Shown here one piece after another: positions 1-7,964 of a stretch of DNA of 56,473 nt. The position numbers and the translations under genes are program-made. Each line of letters opens with the position of its first letter. Position 1 is the first letter of the stretch. The DNA comes from Bacteroidaceae bacterium (GTDB lineage Bacteria > Bacteroidota > Bacteroidia > Bacteroidales > Bacteroidaceae): contig JAFXTO010000008.1 in the NCBI GenBank assembly GCA_017535725.1, positions 1 through 56,473 on the forward strand. The letters are read 5' to 3'. Below the pieces are notes generated by a model. That model was not told where the DNA came from, searched no databases, and saw only the letters and a program-made list of their open reading frames with translations.

Positions 1-323
1 GTCTCTGCATTGTTGGGCCAGTAGAGCGGGCCGGCGTTGTCGCCGTTGTAGGTGTAGCTCCACGTGCTGCCGCTCTTGGCGAGCGTGAGCACGGGGTTCA
101 CCACGTCGTTGCCATCGGCCGTCACGAAGGTGCCGGTGACATCGACGGTAAGCGCGGTCAGGTTGTCCATCGTGATCTGAGCAGCACGTGTCTGCGTCTT
201 CACCACGGGCACAATCTCCAAGGGTGCACTACCCTTCTGTGCGACGGATGCAATCTCGTCGCTGGAGCAGGCGGCCATCATCAGCGCCGCCACTGCCAAG
301 GAAAGAAACTTGATTTTCTTCAT
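1..323 (-). CDS. Fimbrillin-family lipoprotein, N-terminal part
   Basis: Partial gene running off the left edge; about 107 residues are visible. It begins MKKIKFLSLAVAALMMAACSSDE, a signal peptide with lipobox MAAC, so the protein should be lipidated and exported. After it come EIVPVVKTQTRAA and a segment ending WSYTYNGDNAGPLYWPNN, a pattern typical of the Bacteroidales fimbrillin (Mfa_like_1) fold, in which a Tyr-Trp-Pro motif closes an N-terminal strand. It is the last visible gene of a leftward operon with DUF5119 and DUF3575 genes, the usual company of such fimbrillins. I infer a fimbrial shaft or tip subunit; subunit type cannot be decided from the fragment. Confidence 0.75.
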   Translation of the reverse strand, partial: MKKIKFLSLAVAALMMAACSSDEIASVAQKGSAPLEIVPVVKTQTRAAQITMDNLTALTVDVTGTFVTADGNDVVNPVLTLAKSGSTWSYTYNGDNAGPLYWPNNAE

Positions 324-573
324 TGTTGTTGTTTTTAAAAGGGTTAATAAATAATTTATTTAATTGGGTAATCGGGTAATCGGGTAATCGGGTAATCGGG
401 TAATCGGGTAATCGGGGGGCGTTTATTCGGGGGGCGTTTAATCGGATAATCGGACATTCTTTCAATTTTCCAATTTTTCAATGTTTCAACTTTTTTCGCG
501 GCCTTCGTTATCACGTTATTCCGACGATTTATCGGCCGCTTTCAACTCGTCAACTCGTCAACTCGTCAACTTT
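324..573. repeat. Gap with GGGTAATC array and composite repeat copy A
   Basis: No gene. 366-413 holds six exact copies of the octamer GGGTAATC. 498-539 is a short (42 bp) copy of the GCGGCC-ended element. Two bases later an array of TCAACTCG/TCAACTTG octamers starts (542-581) and runs into the end of the DUF5119 gene. The spacing of the TCAAC units is exactly 8 bp throughout. Confidence 0.85.
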
Positions 574-1836
574 TCAACTTGGAAACACGTCCCATTCTTC
601 GGTGATGAAATCTCCGATGTCGATGTCGAAGAGTCCGGTGGACGTGGGTTGGTCGGGTATGGGGATGTCATCGATGCGTATATTGATGACCACCTCTCCC
701 GTCTGTTCATCGATGCTGCTGGAGCTGGGGTGCTGCATGTCCTCGGTGACATCGTAGGCGAAGCCATAGCGCGTGCCGTTGTCCATGGTGACGTAGAGCA
801 TCAGTTGGTTCGTGAGGTCTGCGGGCAGAGCCGTGTTCTCTTCTGGCGAGTGGCCGAAGACGCGCAGGGTGCCGCGGATGCTGGAGGCATCGACCTTGTG
901 GAACGAGAAAATCTCGGCCACCTTGTAGTTGAGCGGACCATGCGCCGACGGGCGGTAGCACTCGGCCAGTCCGTCGAGGGTGGCGCTGATGCTGGCCACG
1001 CGGTCCAGGTTGGACACATTACGGATGAGGAAGGTATATTGGTAGGTGGCGGCCCACATCGGCATGGTCAGCGTCTGCTCGGTGTTGGGCAGTACGGGGT
1101 AGTCCTGCGCCGTGCTCACCCACACGCGCTCAGGCTCCCAAATGTATTTGAGGTCGTCGTCAAAGGGGATGGAGTCGGAGGGGGAGCGGTTGTCATCGCT
1201 GCGTGTGGTGCGCGTGCCGTCGCTGCGACATGCGCCGAAGCGGGTGAAGCTCTCGGCCTGTGCGCGGAAGGCGGTGATGAAACGTGATAGGTCGCGCGGC
1301 ACGCCGCAGACCTCGTAGTCGTCGTAGCAGGTGCCACGTGTCTGCGTGGTCTCGGTGTCGCTGTTGTAGGCCACGAACCAGTAGGTGCCGCCCCATAGTG
1401 TCACGTCGCCGCCATTCATGCCCGCCAGCGGGTAGGTCACTGGGCTGCGGCCACCCAGGAAGGTCACGAGGTGCATCTCCGAGGCCGTGGGGTTCTGCGT
1501 GGCGCTCCAATCGAAGACGACTTTCAGGCGGCCGTGGTTCTCGTCGGCGCTGTCGTGGGGGTGGTGGTAGCAGAGGTCTTTTTGGCAGGAAGTGAATAAT
1601 AAGAGGAGAAAGGCCTCACCCCCGACCCCTCTCCCGTGGGAGAGGGGTGAAGAAGCCTCACCCCCAGCCCCTCTCCAAATGGAGAGGGGAGTAGATAGAT
1701 GGAGGGGGCGCAGGAGGGGGCGCAGAAGGGGGAGGAGGAGGGAGAGGAGGAATGAAAAAAGAGAAATGAAAAATGAAAAATATAAGTTTGCTCTGTGGCC
1801 TCTGTGTTGACGCCGTATGGCGGCAATATTTCTCAT
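574..1836 (-). CDS. DUF5119-type lipoprotein of a fimbrial operon
   Basis: Protein of 420 residues. From about residue 85 it reads LLLLFTSCQKDLCYHHPHD, a lipobox Cys followed by the KDLCY-H motif usual at the mature start of DUF5119 proteins, then a body with the motif VFDWS. The start ATG overlaps the DUF3575 stop as ATGA, which supports coupled translation. The odd part is the front: before the lipobox lie a Phe-rich stretch read from ATGAAAA-type repeats and two copies of a GC-rich palindrome encoding LSIWRGAGGEA and LSHGRGVGGEA. The signal peptide is therefore much longer than normal and may not work. The stop TGA lies inside a GTTGAC-type repeat. Likely role: accessory or anchor protein of fimbriae, inferred from neighbours. 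Confidence 0.75.
   Translation of the reverse strand: MRNIAAIRRQHRGHRANLYFSFFISLFSFLLSLLLPLLRPLLRPLHLSTPLSIWRGAGGEASSPLSHGRGVGGEAFLLLLFTSCQKDLCYHHPHDSADENHGRLKVVFDWSATQNPTASEMHLVTFLGGRSPVTYPLAGMNGGDVTLWGGTYWFVAYNSDTETTQTRGTCYDDYEVCGVPRDLSRFITAFRAQAESFTRFGACRSDGTRTTRSDDNRSPSDSIPFDDDLKYIWEPERVWVSTAQDYPVLPNTEQTLTMPMWAATYQYTFLIRNVSNLDRVASISATLDGLAECYRPSAHGPLNYKVAEIFSFHKVDASSIRGTLRVFGHSPEENTALPADLTNQLMLYVTMDNGTRYGFAYDVTEDMQHPSSSSIDEQTGEVVINIRIDDIPIPDQPTSTGLFDIDIGDFITEEWDVFPS
1619..1700. repeat. Two GC-rich palindromic repeats inside the DUF5119 frame
   Basis: Two adjacent copies of a motif CTCACCCCC.ACCCC/CAGCCCC followed by CTCTCC...GGAGAGG lie in the signal-peptide region of the DUF5119 gene. 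Each can fold as a hairpin. They are read in frame on the minus strand as Gly/Arg/Glu-rich peptides. Related sequence occurs in ApbE, DUF1080, the B12 binding protein and receptor, and the MFS gene of this window. Confidence 0.7.
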
Positions 1837-3047
1837 TGGGCACCTCCTTTCTTATTAAAGAGGGACCAGCGGGGGTACCAGACGAGGGTGATTTCGGCCT
1901 TGGTGGGGATGAAGAGGTGGTGGCGCATGGTGCGCTGCCAGACGTAGCAGCCTGCATCGGGGATGTACTCCTTGTGGGTGCCGCCGAGGTAGCCCAGGCC
2001 GATGCTCATGTCGAGAGTGAAGCGCTCTTTCCACTTGGGGAACAGACGCAGGGCATAGCCGTAGCTGACGCCGACGCCGTAGTTGGCATCGCCCATCCAA
2101 CCCTCGCCGCCGAACTCGAAGTCGTAGCGGTAGAAACCTGCATAGAGGCCGAAGTGGTGGCCGGTGCGCACGTCGCAGGTCTGCGGCCGGAGCCAGTAGC
2201 GGCCTTCCACGTCGGTGGAGAAGAGACGCCAGTAGCGGTGGCGCATGTCATTCTTTGTCCAGATGTACATCACGTTGGCCGCCACGGACCAGTGCTCGTT
2301 GGCAAACCACTCCACGCCCACGTTCGGTACGACGACAAGGTCATAGAGGAGGTTGGTGCGCAGGGCGAGACGGGGACAGGAAAATGAAAAATGAGAAATG
2401 AAAAATGAAAAATCGGCTGCGCTGTCGAGGACGAGGGAGTCGGGGGTGGATGAAGAATGAGAAATGAAAGATGAAGAATTGGCGGTGCTGTCGAGGGCGA
2501 CGTTGTCGGGGGTGGATGAGAGATGAGAGATGAAAGATGAAGAATCGGCTGCGCTGTCGGGGGCGACGCTGTCGGGGGTGGATGAGAGATGAGAGATGAA
2601 AGATGAAGAATCGGCTGCGCTGTCGGGGGCGAGGGAGTCGGCAGGCTCTTCTGTTACCGGCAGGGCAAACAACAGGTCCACGCGCCGGGCGTACTTGGCG
2701 GCGTTGGCTTTGTCTATACCATTATTTATAATAGGGAAGATGCGTTTGCTGGCTATGCCCCTCCGCATCAGCGCTTTCTTCACGGTCAGCAGCCGCTTGG
2801 CCACTAATCGGCGGTTGTACCTCGCGGTGCCGACGTTGGAGGCATAGCCCTGCAGTGCCACCGCGCCCGTGTCCTCACGTAGCAGCCGTGCCACCGAATC
2901 CACCTTAACAGCCTCGCGCCTCAGTCCGTAGCGGTCGTGGGCAAAGAAGATACTCACAAGGGTATCGCTCATGACACTCTGGGCCGTGACTGTTGTCAGG
3001 CTAACGCCCCACAAAAGGGCGACGAGTATCATCATGAGCCGCTTCAT
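1833..3047 (-). CDS. OmpA-like plus DUF3575 outer-membrane protein
   Basis: Protein of 404 residues with a signal peptide (MKRLMMILVALLWGVSLTTVTAQ). Residues 30-130 resemble an OmpA C-terminal-like peptidoglycan-binding domain (FFAHDRYGLRREAVKVDSVARLL and LQGYASNVGTARYNRRLVAKR). About residues 145-220 form a repetitive Ser/Asp linker of four 22-residue units. The rest, from LALRTNLLYD, matches the DUF3575 barrel pattern (NVGVEWF, GRYWLRP, GHHFGLYAG). Known family context: DUF3575 genes lead fimbrillin operons in Bacteroidales. ATGA overlaps join it to both the AraC gene before and the DUF5119 gene after, so the three are probably translationally coupled. Inferred role: tether between cell wall and outer-membrane fimbrial machinery. 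Confidence 0.8.
   Translation of the reverse strand: MKRLMMILVALLWGVSLTTVTAQSVMSDTLVSIFFAHDRYGLRREAVKVDSVARLLREDTGAVALQGYASNVGTARYNRRLVAKRLLTVKKALMRRGIASKRIFPIINNGIDKANAAKYARRVDLLFALPVTEEPADSLAPDSAADSSSFISHLSSTPDSVAPDSAADSSSFISHLSSTPDNVALDSTANSSSFISHSSSTPDSLVLDSAADFSFFISHFSFSCPRLALRTNLLYDLVVVPNVGVEWFANEHWSVAANVMYIWTKNDMRHRYWRLFSTDVEGRYWLRPQTCDVRTGHHFGLYAGFYRYDFEFGGEGWMGDANYGVGVSYGYALRLFPKWKERFTLDMSIGLGYLGGTHKEYIPDAGCYVWQRTMRHHLFIPTKAEITLVWYPRWSLFNKKGGAQ
2381..2645. repeat. 66-bp tandem repeat coding for the DUF3575 protein linker
   Basis: About four units of 66 bp, the last degenerate, each containing ATGAGAGATGA-type A-rich sequence followed by GC-rich TCGGCTGCGCTGTCGGGGG. Read on the minus strand they give 22-residue units of the form PDS(V/L)APDSAADSSSFISHLSST. 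The A-rich part is the same kind of sequence as the ATGAAAA repeats found between genes elsewhere in the window. Confidence 0.85.
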
Positions 3048-3940
3048 TCCTCTCCTCTCTGGTATTTCATGCGGTATTCCATCGGTGTCATGCCGAGGTG
3101 CTCCTTCACATACTTGCCGAAGAAGGAGGGGGTGGCGAAGCGAAGGTCACGGGCTATCTGCTGCATCGTCATATCGGTGAAACGCAGGCGATACTCGATA
3201 GCATTGATGGTGTAGAAGGCAATCATATCACTTGGTCTTCGGCTGATGGTCTCCATGAGTATACGCGAGAGGTATTTTGGCGTGACATGGAGCATTCGGG
3301 CAAATTCATCCACGCGGCGAATGCGGCCGTCGCTCTGTTCTACGAGCTGAATGAAGCGGTCGGCCAGCTGCTTGCCATGGAGCGAAGAACTTTCTACGGA
3401 AGTTTCTGCGCTGATATTGCTGTTACTACGCATAAGAGAGAGCATCTTCAGCATGAGCGAGCCTGCGAGTGAGCGCACAATGTCGCTGTAGAGCGGCACG
3501 TCGGTATCGCGCATTATGCGGCATAAAAGGAGGAAGTGGCTGTCAAGCAGGTCGGCCTGAGCCTCGTTGAGCGATACCTTGGGATTGTTCTTGAGAAACA
3601 CGAGATCTGGCAGTGCGGTGTTGCTGTGGATGTTCATGTTCCACATTTCGCTTTGTGAGAACCAGAGCTGGCGACAGTTGAAATCGGCCGATGCCATGAA
3701 GTTCTCGGCTACGCTGTGGGCCATGTAGAGGAAGAGATCATTCTTGTGCAGCTGTATGGTGTGACCGTCATAGTCGAATTGCGCCATACCCTGAGTGCAG
3801 AACACCACGAGCCCGTGGTGTTCGAGCATGAGCTGTCCTTTGGGCAGATGGCCGAAATTCTCCATGACTACCAACTCGTCGTAGCCTTCGATGCGCAAGG
3901 TGTCGTCGCCATGTCTCGGTAAGAGAGATTGTATCGACAT
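3044..3940 (-). CDS. AraC-family transcriptional regulator
   Basis: Protein of 298 residues. The C-terminal 100 residues form the two helix-turn-helix units of AraC regulators: FARMLHVTPKYLSRILMETISRRPSDMI then QQIARDLRFATPSFFGKYVKEHLGMTPMEYR. The N-terminal 180 residues look like a cupin-type sensor (HHGLVVFCTQGMAQFDYDG). No signal peptide. It is the first gene of the fimbria-type operon and overlaps the next gene by ATGA, so it probably controls that operon and itself. A TACCTTTG promoter lies 28 nt upstream. The inducer is unknown. Confidence 0.88.
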   Translation of the reverse strand: MSIQSLLPRHGDDTLRIEGYDELVVMENFGHLPKGQLMLEHHGLVVFCTQGMAQFDYDGHTIQLHKNDLFLYMAHSVAENFMASADFNCRQLWFSQSEMWNMNIHSNTALPDLVFLKNNPKVSLNEAQADLLDSHFLLLCRIMRDTDVPLYSDIVRSLAGSLMLKMLSLMRSNSNISAETSVESSSLHGKQLADRFIQLVEQSDGRIRRVDEFARMLHVTPKYLSRILMETISRRPSDMIAFYTINAIEYRLRFTDMTMQQIARDLRFATPSFFGKYVKEHLGMTPMEYRMKYQRGEE

Positions 3941-3967
3941 AATGTCCGTTTAGTCTTAATTCGGGCG

Positions 3968-3997
3968 CAAAGGTAGCGACTTTTCGGTATTTATCAA
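3968..3997 (-). promoter_or_regulatory. Promoter of the AraC-fimbria operon
   Basis: Minus-strand TACCTTTG (3968-3975) with TTG (3995-3997) 19 nt upstream, matching the Bacteroidota primary sigma consensus TTTG N19-21 TAnnTTTG. Confidence 0.7.
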
Positions 3998-4092
3998 TAT
4001 CCGATTTTTCCCAAAATATGTCACGTACCTGTTTTTTCTATAAAAAAAGGTGGAAAAAACGACTATCAATTCATGTTTCCCACCCACAATAA

Positions 4093-4138
4093 ATGGATGC
4101 AACACGTAGACGCTGTGGCGTCCATGTGTTGCATCCAT
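4093..4138. terminator. Strong inverted repeat after the aldo/keto reductase gene
   Basis: Two 21-nt arms (4093-4113 and 4118-4138) pair with about two mismatches around a 4-nt loop TGTG. It lies 35 nt past the stop of the leftward reductase gene. There is no clean U-run, so it may be a terminator or an mRNA end-protecting hairpin. Confidence 0.5.
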
Positions 4139-4172
4139 ACAAATAGGCTGTGCAAAACTCGAATTGAATGAA

Positions 4173-5528
4173 TTAACTGCGGCGCTTTCTTGTGAGCTCC
4201 ACGAGTCGGTTCATCTGGTTCGGGATGCGGATTTGCTGTGGGCACTTGCTGAGGCACTCGCCGCAATCCTGACAGGCGGTGGCACGTTTCTCCTCGGGGA
4301 TGGCCTTGCGATAGGCATCGGTGTAGGCGCGCTGCTTCTCGGCGAAGTCCGGGGCCGTGGCGGCGGGCAGGGGCAGCATCCCCTTGGTGACGGCATCGTT
4401 GTAGAAGGCGAAGTTGCCGGGGATATCGACGCCATAAGGACACGGCATACAGTAGGCGCAGGTGGTGCAACCGATGGTCGGGAAACCGGCCATCTGGTCT
4501 GCGATGCTGGCCAGCAGTTCGTCCTCGGCGGGCGAACAGGGCTGCAGGGGCGAGAAGGTGGCCACGTTCTCTTCCAGATGTTCCATACGGTTCATGCCAC
4601 TGAGGGTGGTCAGCACGTTCGAATGAGAGCCTACCCAGCGGAATCCCCAGCGGGCAGGGCTGTCGTCTGGACGTGCAGCCTGGAGCTGCTTTCGAATCTC
4701 TTCGTTTACGTTGGCAAGTCCTCCGCCACGGATAGGTTCCATGATGACTGCCTGGATGCCCAGCTTCTCCAACCGGCCGTAGAGGTACTCTGCATCGGCG
4801 TCGGAGCGGCGACGTCCACGTCCGGCGTGACGCCAGTCGAGGTAGTTCATCTGTATCTGCACGAAGTCCCAATGGTACTCGTCGTTGTGATCCAGCAACC
4901 AGTCGAAAGCACTGACGTCGCCATGATAGCTGAATCCAAGGTGACGGATGCGCTTGGCCTCACGCTCCTTGAGGAGGAAGTCCAGCACCCCGTTGTCGAG
5001 GAAGCGCCCCTTGAGGGCATCCACACCGCCACCACCGATGCTGTGCAGGAGGTAGTAGTCGATATAGTCGACCTGCAGCTTGCGGAACGAGTTCTCGTAC
5101 ATCTCCTTGGAACGGTCGAAGGACCAGAGGTCACGGTTCTGTGTGGACATCTTCGTAGCGACGTAATACTTGTCGCGCGGATAACGGCTGAGGGTACGTC
5201 CCGTGACTTCCTCGTTGCGTCCTCCTCCGTACATGGGAGCAGTGTCGAAGTAATTGACGCCGTGGGCAATGGCGTAATCGACGAGGCGGTCCACCTCCTC
5301 CTGTTCGCGCGGCAGGCGCATCATCCCGAAGCCGAGCAGGGAGATGGCTTCGCCCGTGCCATTCTGAATGCGGTAGGTCATGCGGTTTTCCGAACCCGAA
5401 ACGGGGTCGTCGGGACGGGAGGGCATAGCAAGGGTTGAGAGGGGGCTCATGGCCACGAGGGCGGAGCCGAAGCCGAGGCGGCGGAGAAATTGCCGACGGC
5501 TGATTTCCTGTAGTTCTTTCTTTGACAT
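4173..5528 (-). CDS. Tat-exported aldo/keto reductase with two Fe-S motifs
   Basis: Protein of 451 residues. It starts with a twin-arginine signal (SRRQFLRRLGFGSALVAM). The aldo/keto reductase barrel follows: GFGMMRLP, YFDTAPMYGGG (catalytic Asp and Tyr), VATKMS (Lys) and YYLLHSIGG. The C-terminus has CTTCAYCMPCPYGVDIP and CQDCGECLSKCPQQI, eight Cys arranged as for 4Fe-4S clusters. This layout is known for ferredoxin-type aldo/keto reductases of anaerobes. Tat export fits folding with cofactors before transport. Substrate unknown. No TAnnTTTG box was seen between it and the Gfo/Idh gene upstream, so the two may be co-transcribed, possibly acting together on oxidised sugars. Confidence 0.88.
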   Translation of the reverse strand: MSKKELQEISRRQFLRRLGFGSALVAMSPLSTLAMPSRPDDPVSGSENRMTYRIQNGTGEAISLLGFGMMRLPREQEEVDRLVDYAIAHGVNYFDTAPMYGGGRNEEVTGRTLSRYPRDKYYVATKMSTQNRDLWSFDRSKEMYENSFRKLQVDYIDYYLLHSIGGGGVDALKGRFLDNGVLDFLLKEREAKRIRHLGFSYHGDVSAFDWLLDHNDEYHWDFVQIQMNYLDWRHAGRGRRRSDADAEYLYGRLEKLGIQAVIMEPIRGGGLANVNEEIRKQLQAARPDDSPARWGFRWVGSHSNVLTTLSGMNRMEHLEENVATFSPLQPCSPAEDELLASIADQMAGFPTIGCTTCAYCMPCPYGVDIPGNFAFYNDAVTKGMLPLPAATAPDFAEKQRAYTDAYRKAIPEEKRATACQDCGECLSKCPQQIRIPNQMNRLVELTRKRRS

Positions 5529-5540
5529 AGCGTTGTCTGT

Positions 5541-5803
5541 TTTATTTGAGTTTTTGAGTTTTTGAGGGAGTTTATTAGTTTTTGAGTTTATGAGTTAGGG
5601 GGCGTTTTTTTCGGAATTACGGGATTTCGGAATTACGGGATTTCGGAATTACGGTAAAACGAATCAACGATTATACGATTATACGGTATAACGATATAAC
5701 GACATAACGGGATAACGAAATAACGGGATAACGAAATAACGGGATAACGAAATTTAAAGATTTAAAGATTTAAAGATTTGAGGATTGGGGGATTGGGGGA
5801 TTT
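5541..5803. repeat. Gap filled by octamer repeats
   Basis: The gap between the reductase and the Gfo/Idh gene holds two array types: TTTGAGTT units (about 5541-5604), then from 5612 about 24 consecutive octamers of the pattern CGNNATNN (CGGAATTA, CGGGATTT, CGATTATA, CGGGATAA, CGAAATAA) passing without loss of phase into AAAGATTT units. The array ends about 5 nt from the Gfo/Idh stop codon. No gene. Confidence 0.85.
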
Positions 5804-5808
5804 CAGGT

Positions 5809-6852
5809 TTACTTTGGGAACTCCACGGGGGCGAAGCCGTGTTTGATGCTCTCCTCGGAGAGGGGGATGACGGTGCACCAGAGGGCGAGGTCCTGCACGC
5901 TGATGCCGAAGGGCTGGCCACCCGTGAGGGCGGCAATGAGGCGGCGATTCATCTCCAGTGTCATCTCTTCGTGCGAGGGGCGGCCTGTGTCACAGAGTTC
6001 GATGCGCCCGCGGGTGCCGATGAAGAGCAGGCGGCGGTCGTAGGGCTGTTGGGTCAGCACGTCATGGCGCAGCAGGATGGTGCGGCCGCGGCGGGTGCGG
6101 ATGAGTGTGGTGGTGTGGTCGCCGTTCTGGAAGTCGGGTGCTTCCTCCTGCGTGCGTTCCTTATATATCTGAGGCCCCGTGAAGGCTGCCGAGTCCATGC
6201 AGACGAGGGTTTGCAGGTCGTCCGAACGCCCGATGTCCATCGCCTGACAGATGGGTCCCAGCTCGTGGGTGGGATAGAGGTCGCCGCGATGCCGGCGGTT
6301 GGCTTCGAGTCGCCAAGCCGTCCAACGGTCGTCGAGGCAGTGGTAGTAGTTGCCCTCGGCATGCACCAGTTCTCCAATGTCACCCCGACGGATGGCGACG
6401 ATGGCGTCCTGCAGTTGTCGCTCGAAACAGGCGTTCTCCAACAGCAGGCACTGACGGTGGGTCTCCGTGGCCGTGCGCACCAGTGCCTGGATAGCCTCCA
6501 TCGTCGTGGCAGCAGGCACTTCGATGGCCACATGCTTACCCTGCCGCATGGCTTCCACGGCGATAATCGGATGAGAATTCCAGTCGCTGCAGATGTACAC
6601 CAAATCCACTTCCGGCAGTCGGCAAGCGGCCTTGTAGGCATCGGCACCGGAGAAGCAATGCACCGCACTTTCCCCTGGCAGCAACGCCCTCGCAGCCTCC
6701 ACGCTGGCGGCGCAGACATCACACAGCGCCACGACCTCAGCGCCCTCCACAGGGAGCATCAGCCGCAACGCAGCACGACCGCGTTCGCCTAACCCAACGA
6801 AGGCCACTCGCACGTGCTGCAAAGCAAGGTCACTGGAAGTGGTTTTTGCCAT
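5809..6852 (-). CDS. Gfo/Idh/MocA-family protein, GH109-like
   Basis: Protein of 347 residues without signal peptide. It has a Rossmann start (VRVAFVGLGERGRAALRLML), CDV after the second strand, the EVPAA motif in place of the usual EKP, and GDLYPTHELGPICQAMDIGR, close to the YPTH-LGP motif I associate with GH109 NAD-dependent glycosidases. Typical GH109 proteins are about 100 residues longer and exported, so either a cytoplasmic relative or a plain sugar dehydrogenase is possible. A TATTTTTG promoter box lies 32 nt upstream. It may be transcribed with the aldo/keto reductase. Confidence 0.78.
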   Translation of the reverse strand: MAKTTSSDLALQHVRVAFVGLGERGRAALRLMLPVEGAEVVALCDVCAASVEAARALLPGESAVHCFSGADAYKAACRLPEVDLVYICSDWNSHPIIAVEAMRQGKHVAIEVPAATTMEAIQALVRTATETHRQCLLLENACFERQLQDAIVAIRRGDIGELVHAEGNYYHCLDDRWTAWRLEANRRHRGDLYPTHELGPICQAMDIGRSDDLQTLVCMDSAAFTGPQIYKERTQEEAPDFQNGDHTTTLIRTRRGRTILLRHDVLTQQPYDRRLLFIGTRGRIELCDTGRPSHEEMTLEMNRRLIAALTGGQPFGISVQDLALWCTVIPLSEESIKHGFAPVEFPK

Positions 6853-6883
6853 AAATACATGCTTCGAATCGTAATTTCAGCGG

Positions 6884-6891
6884 CAAAAATA
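6884..6891 (-). promoter_or_regulatory. -7 box for the Gfo/Idh gene
   Basis: Minus-strand TATTTTTG, 32 nt before the start codon. No good -33 TTG at the usual distance. Confidence 0.45.
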
Positions 6892-6965
6892 GTCCTTTTT
6901 AGCTTAATTCCCGCTTCCTAACGACAAAAAAACAACTCTAAGAAGGAGAAAAGGATTGTTTTTTG

Positions 6966-6973
6966 TACTTTTG
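6966..6973 (+). promoter_or_regulatory. -7 box for the DUF5020 gene
   Basis: TACTTTTG followed by GCGCGCC, 21 nt before the ATG. It is divergent from the Gfo/Idh promoter. Confidence 0.5.
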
Positions 6974-6993
6974 CGCGCCAAAAAAGTACTTCT

Positions 6994-7737
6994 ATGAAGA
7001 AAATCCTCTTTCTCGCCCTGCTGTTTCTCACAGCCCTCAGCACCAAGGCGCAGAACATTCAGCTCCACTACGACCTAGGCGCCAACCTCTATCCTACCGA
7101 GGAGGCTACACGCCAGGCCGTGACCGTCACCTTCGAACACTTCCGTCCCGACCGACTGGGAAATATCTTCTACTTCATCGACCTGGATTTCTACGCCAAG
7201 GGAATCAAAGGTGTTTACCTCGAATTCAGCCGTGAGTTCAATATCGGCAAGAAAGGCTTTGCCGTACACGGGGAGTACAACGGCGGATGCACTACGGGCA
7301 AGGACGCCACCTGGGCATCCCAGTTCCAGCACGCCGTGCTCATCGGGCCTGCCTACAACGGACACAACGCCGACTACAGCTTCACGTGGAGTGTACAGGC
7401 CCTGTACAAGCACTATATCAAAGGCAATACGTCCAAAGCCTATCCCAGCTTTCAGCTGACAGGTGTTTGGGGTTGGAACTTCGGACGCCAACAGATGTTC
7501 ACCTTCTCGGGGTACATCGACCTCTGGCGCAACCACACCGCAAGCGACACCTACAACCTCATCCTCCTGTCCGAGTCCCAGTTCTGGTTCAACCTGAACA
7601 GCGTGACGAAGCACAAGACGAACCTCAGCGTAGGGACCGAGGCGGAAATCAGCAATAACTTCATCTTCACCGACGACGCCACCAGCACCAAGACCTTCTT
7701 CGTCAACCCGACGCTCGCCCTCAAATGGGCTTTCTAA
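6994..7737 (+). CDS. DUF5020-family outer-membrane protein
   Basis: Protein of 247 residues with signal peptide MKKILFLALLFLTALSTKAQ. The mature part starts NIQLHYDLGANLYP and has alternating aromatic strands (VTFEHFRPDRLGNIFYFIDLDFY, YLEFSREFNIG, FNLNSVTKHKTNLSVGTEAEISNNF), ending LALKWAF with the terminal Phe usual in outer-membrane barrels. I recognise the DUF5020 pattern, related to Tsx-type nucleoside channels. The function (nucleoside or small-molecule pore) is inferred from that relation only. Single gene with its own promoter, followed by a palindrome cluster. Confidence 0.8.
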   Translation: MKKILFLALLFLTALSTKAQNIQLHYDLGANLYPTEEATRQAVTVTFEHFRPDRLGNIFYFIDLDFYAKGIKGVYLEFSREFNIGKKGFAVHGEYNGGCTTGKDATWASQFQHAVLIGPAYNGHNADYSFTWSVQALYKHYIKGNTSKAYPSFQLTGVWGWNFGRQQMFTFSGYIDLWRNHTASDTYNLILLSESQFWFNLNSVTKHKTNLSVGTEAEISNNFIFTDDATSTKTFFVNPTLALKWAF

Positions 7738-7763
7738 GAAATTCTAGTTTCGCAAGTGGCAAA

Positions 7764-7958
7764 AGCGCCCTGAAAGGGCTTTAAGCACATAGCCCAAGGC
7801 AGCGCCTTGGGTATTTGGACGCAAAGGGAACCACGCCCTGTAAGGGCAGAAGCATTACAAAAAAACAATGCTTTTGCCCTTACAGGGCGAATAAATATAT
7901 ATCGCATTTACACCCAGGGCGATGCCCTGGGCTGACAGCTTGTCGGCCTTTTAGGCCG
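7764..7958. repeat. Cluster of five GC-rich palindromes
   Basis: Between convergent genes lie in order: GCCCT/AGGGC (7767-7779); CCCAAGGC/GCCTTGGG (7793-7811); a long inverted repeat with 23-nt arms matching at 22 positions (7834-7856 and 7867-7889), each arm starting with its own short palindrome CGCCCTGTAAGGGC; CCCAGGGC/GCCCTGGG (7913-7931); and CGGCCT/AGGCCG (7944-7958). It could terminate transcription from both sides. The density and common GCCC..GGGC theme suggest a repetitive element rather than a simple terminator. Confidence 0.75.
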
Positions 7959-7964
7959 TATATA

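Noticed and set aside
498-539. GCGGCC-ended element as phage attachment site
   Set aside because: Five copies next to housekeeping genes and no integrase; interspersed repeat is the better reading.
481-1287. Rightward 268-residue open frame
   Set aside because: Lies antisense to the DUF5119 gene, which has a lipobox and family motifs; low-complexity Gly/Val composition of a shadow frame.
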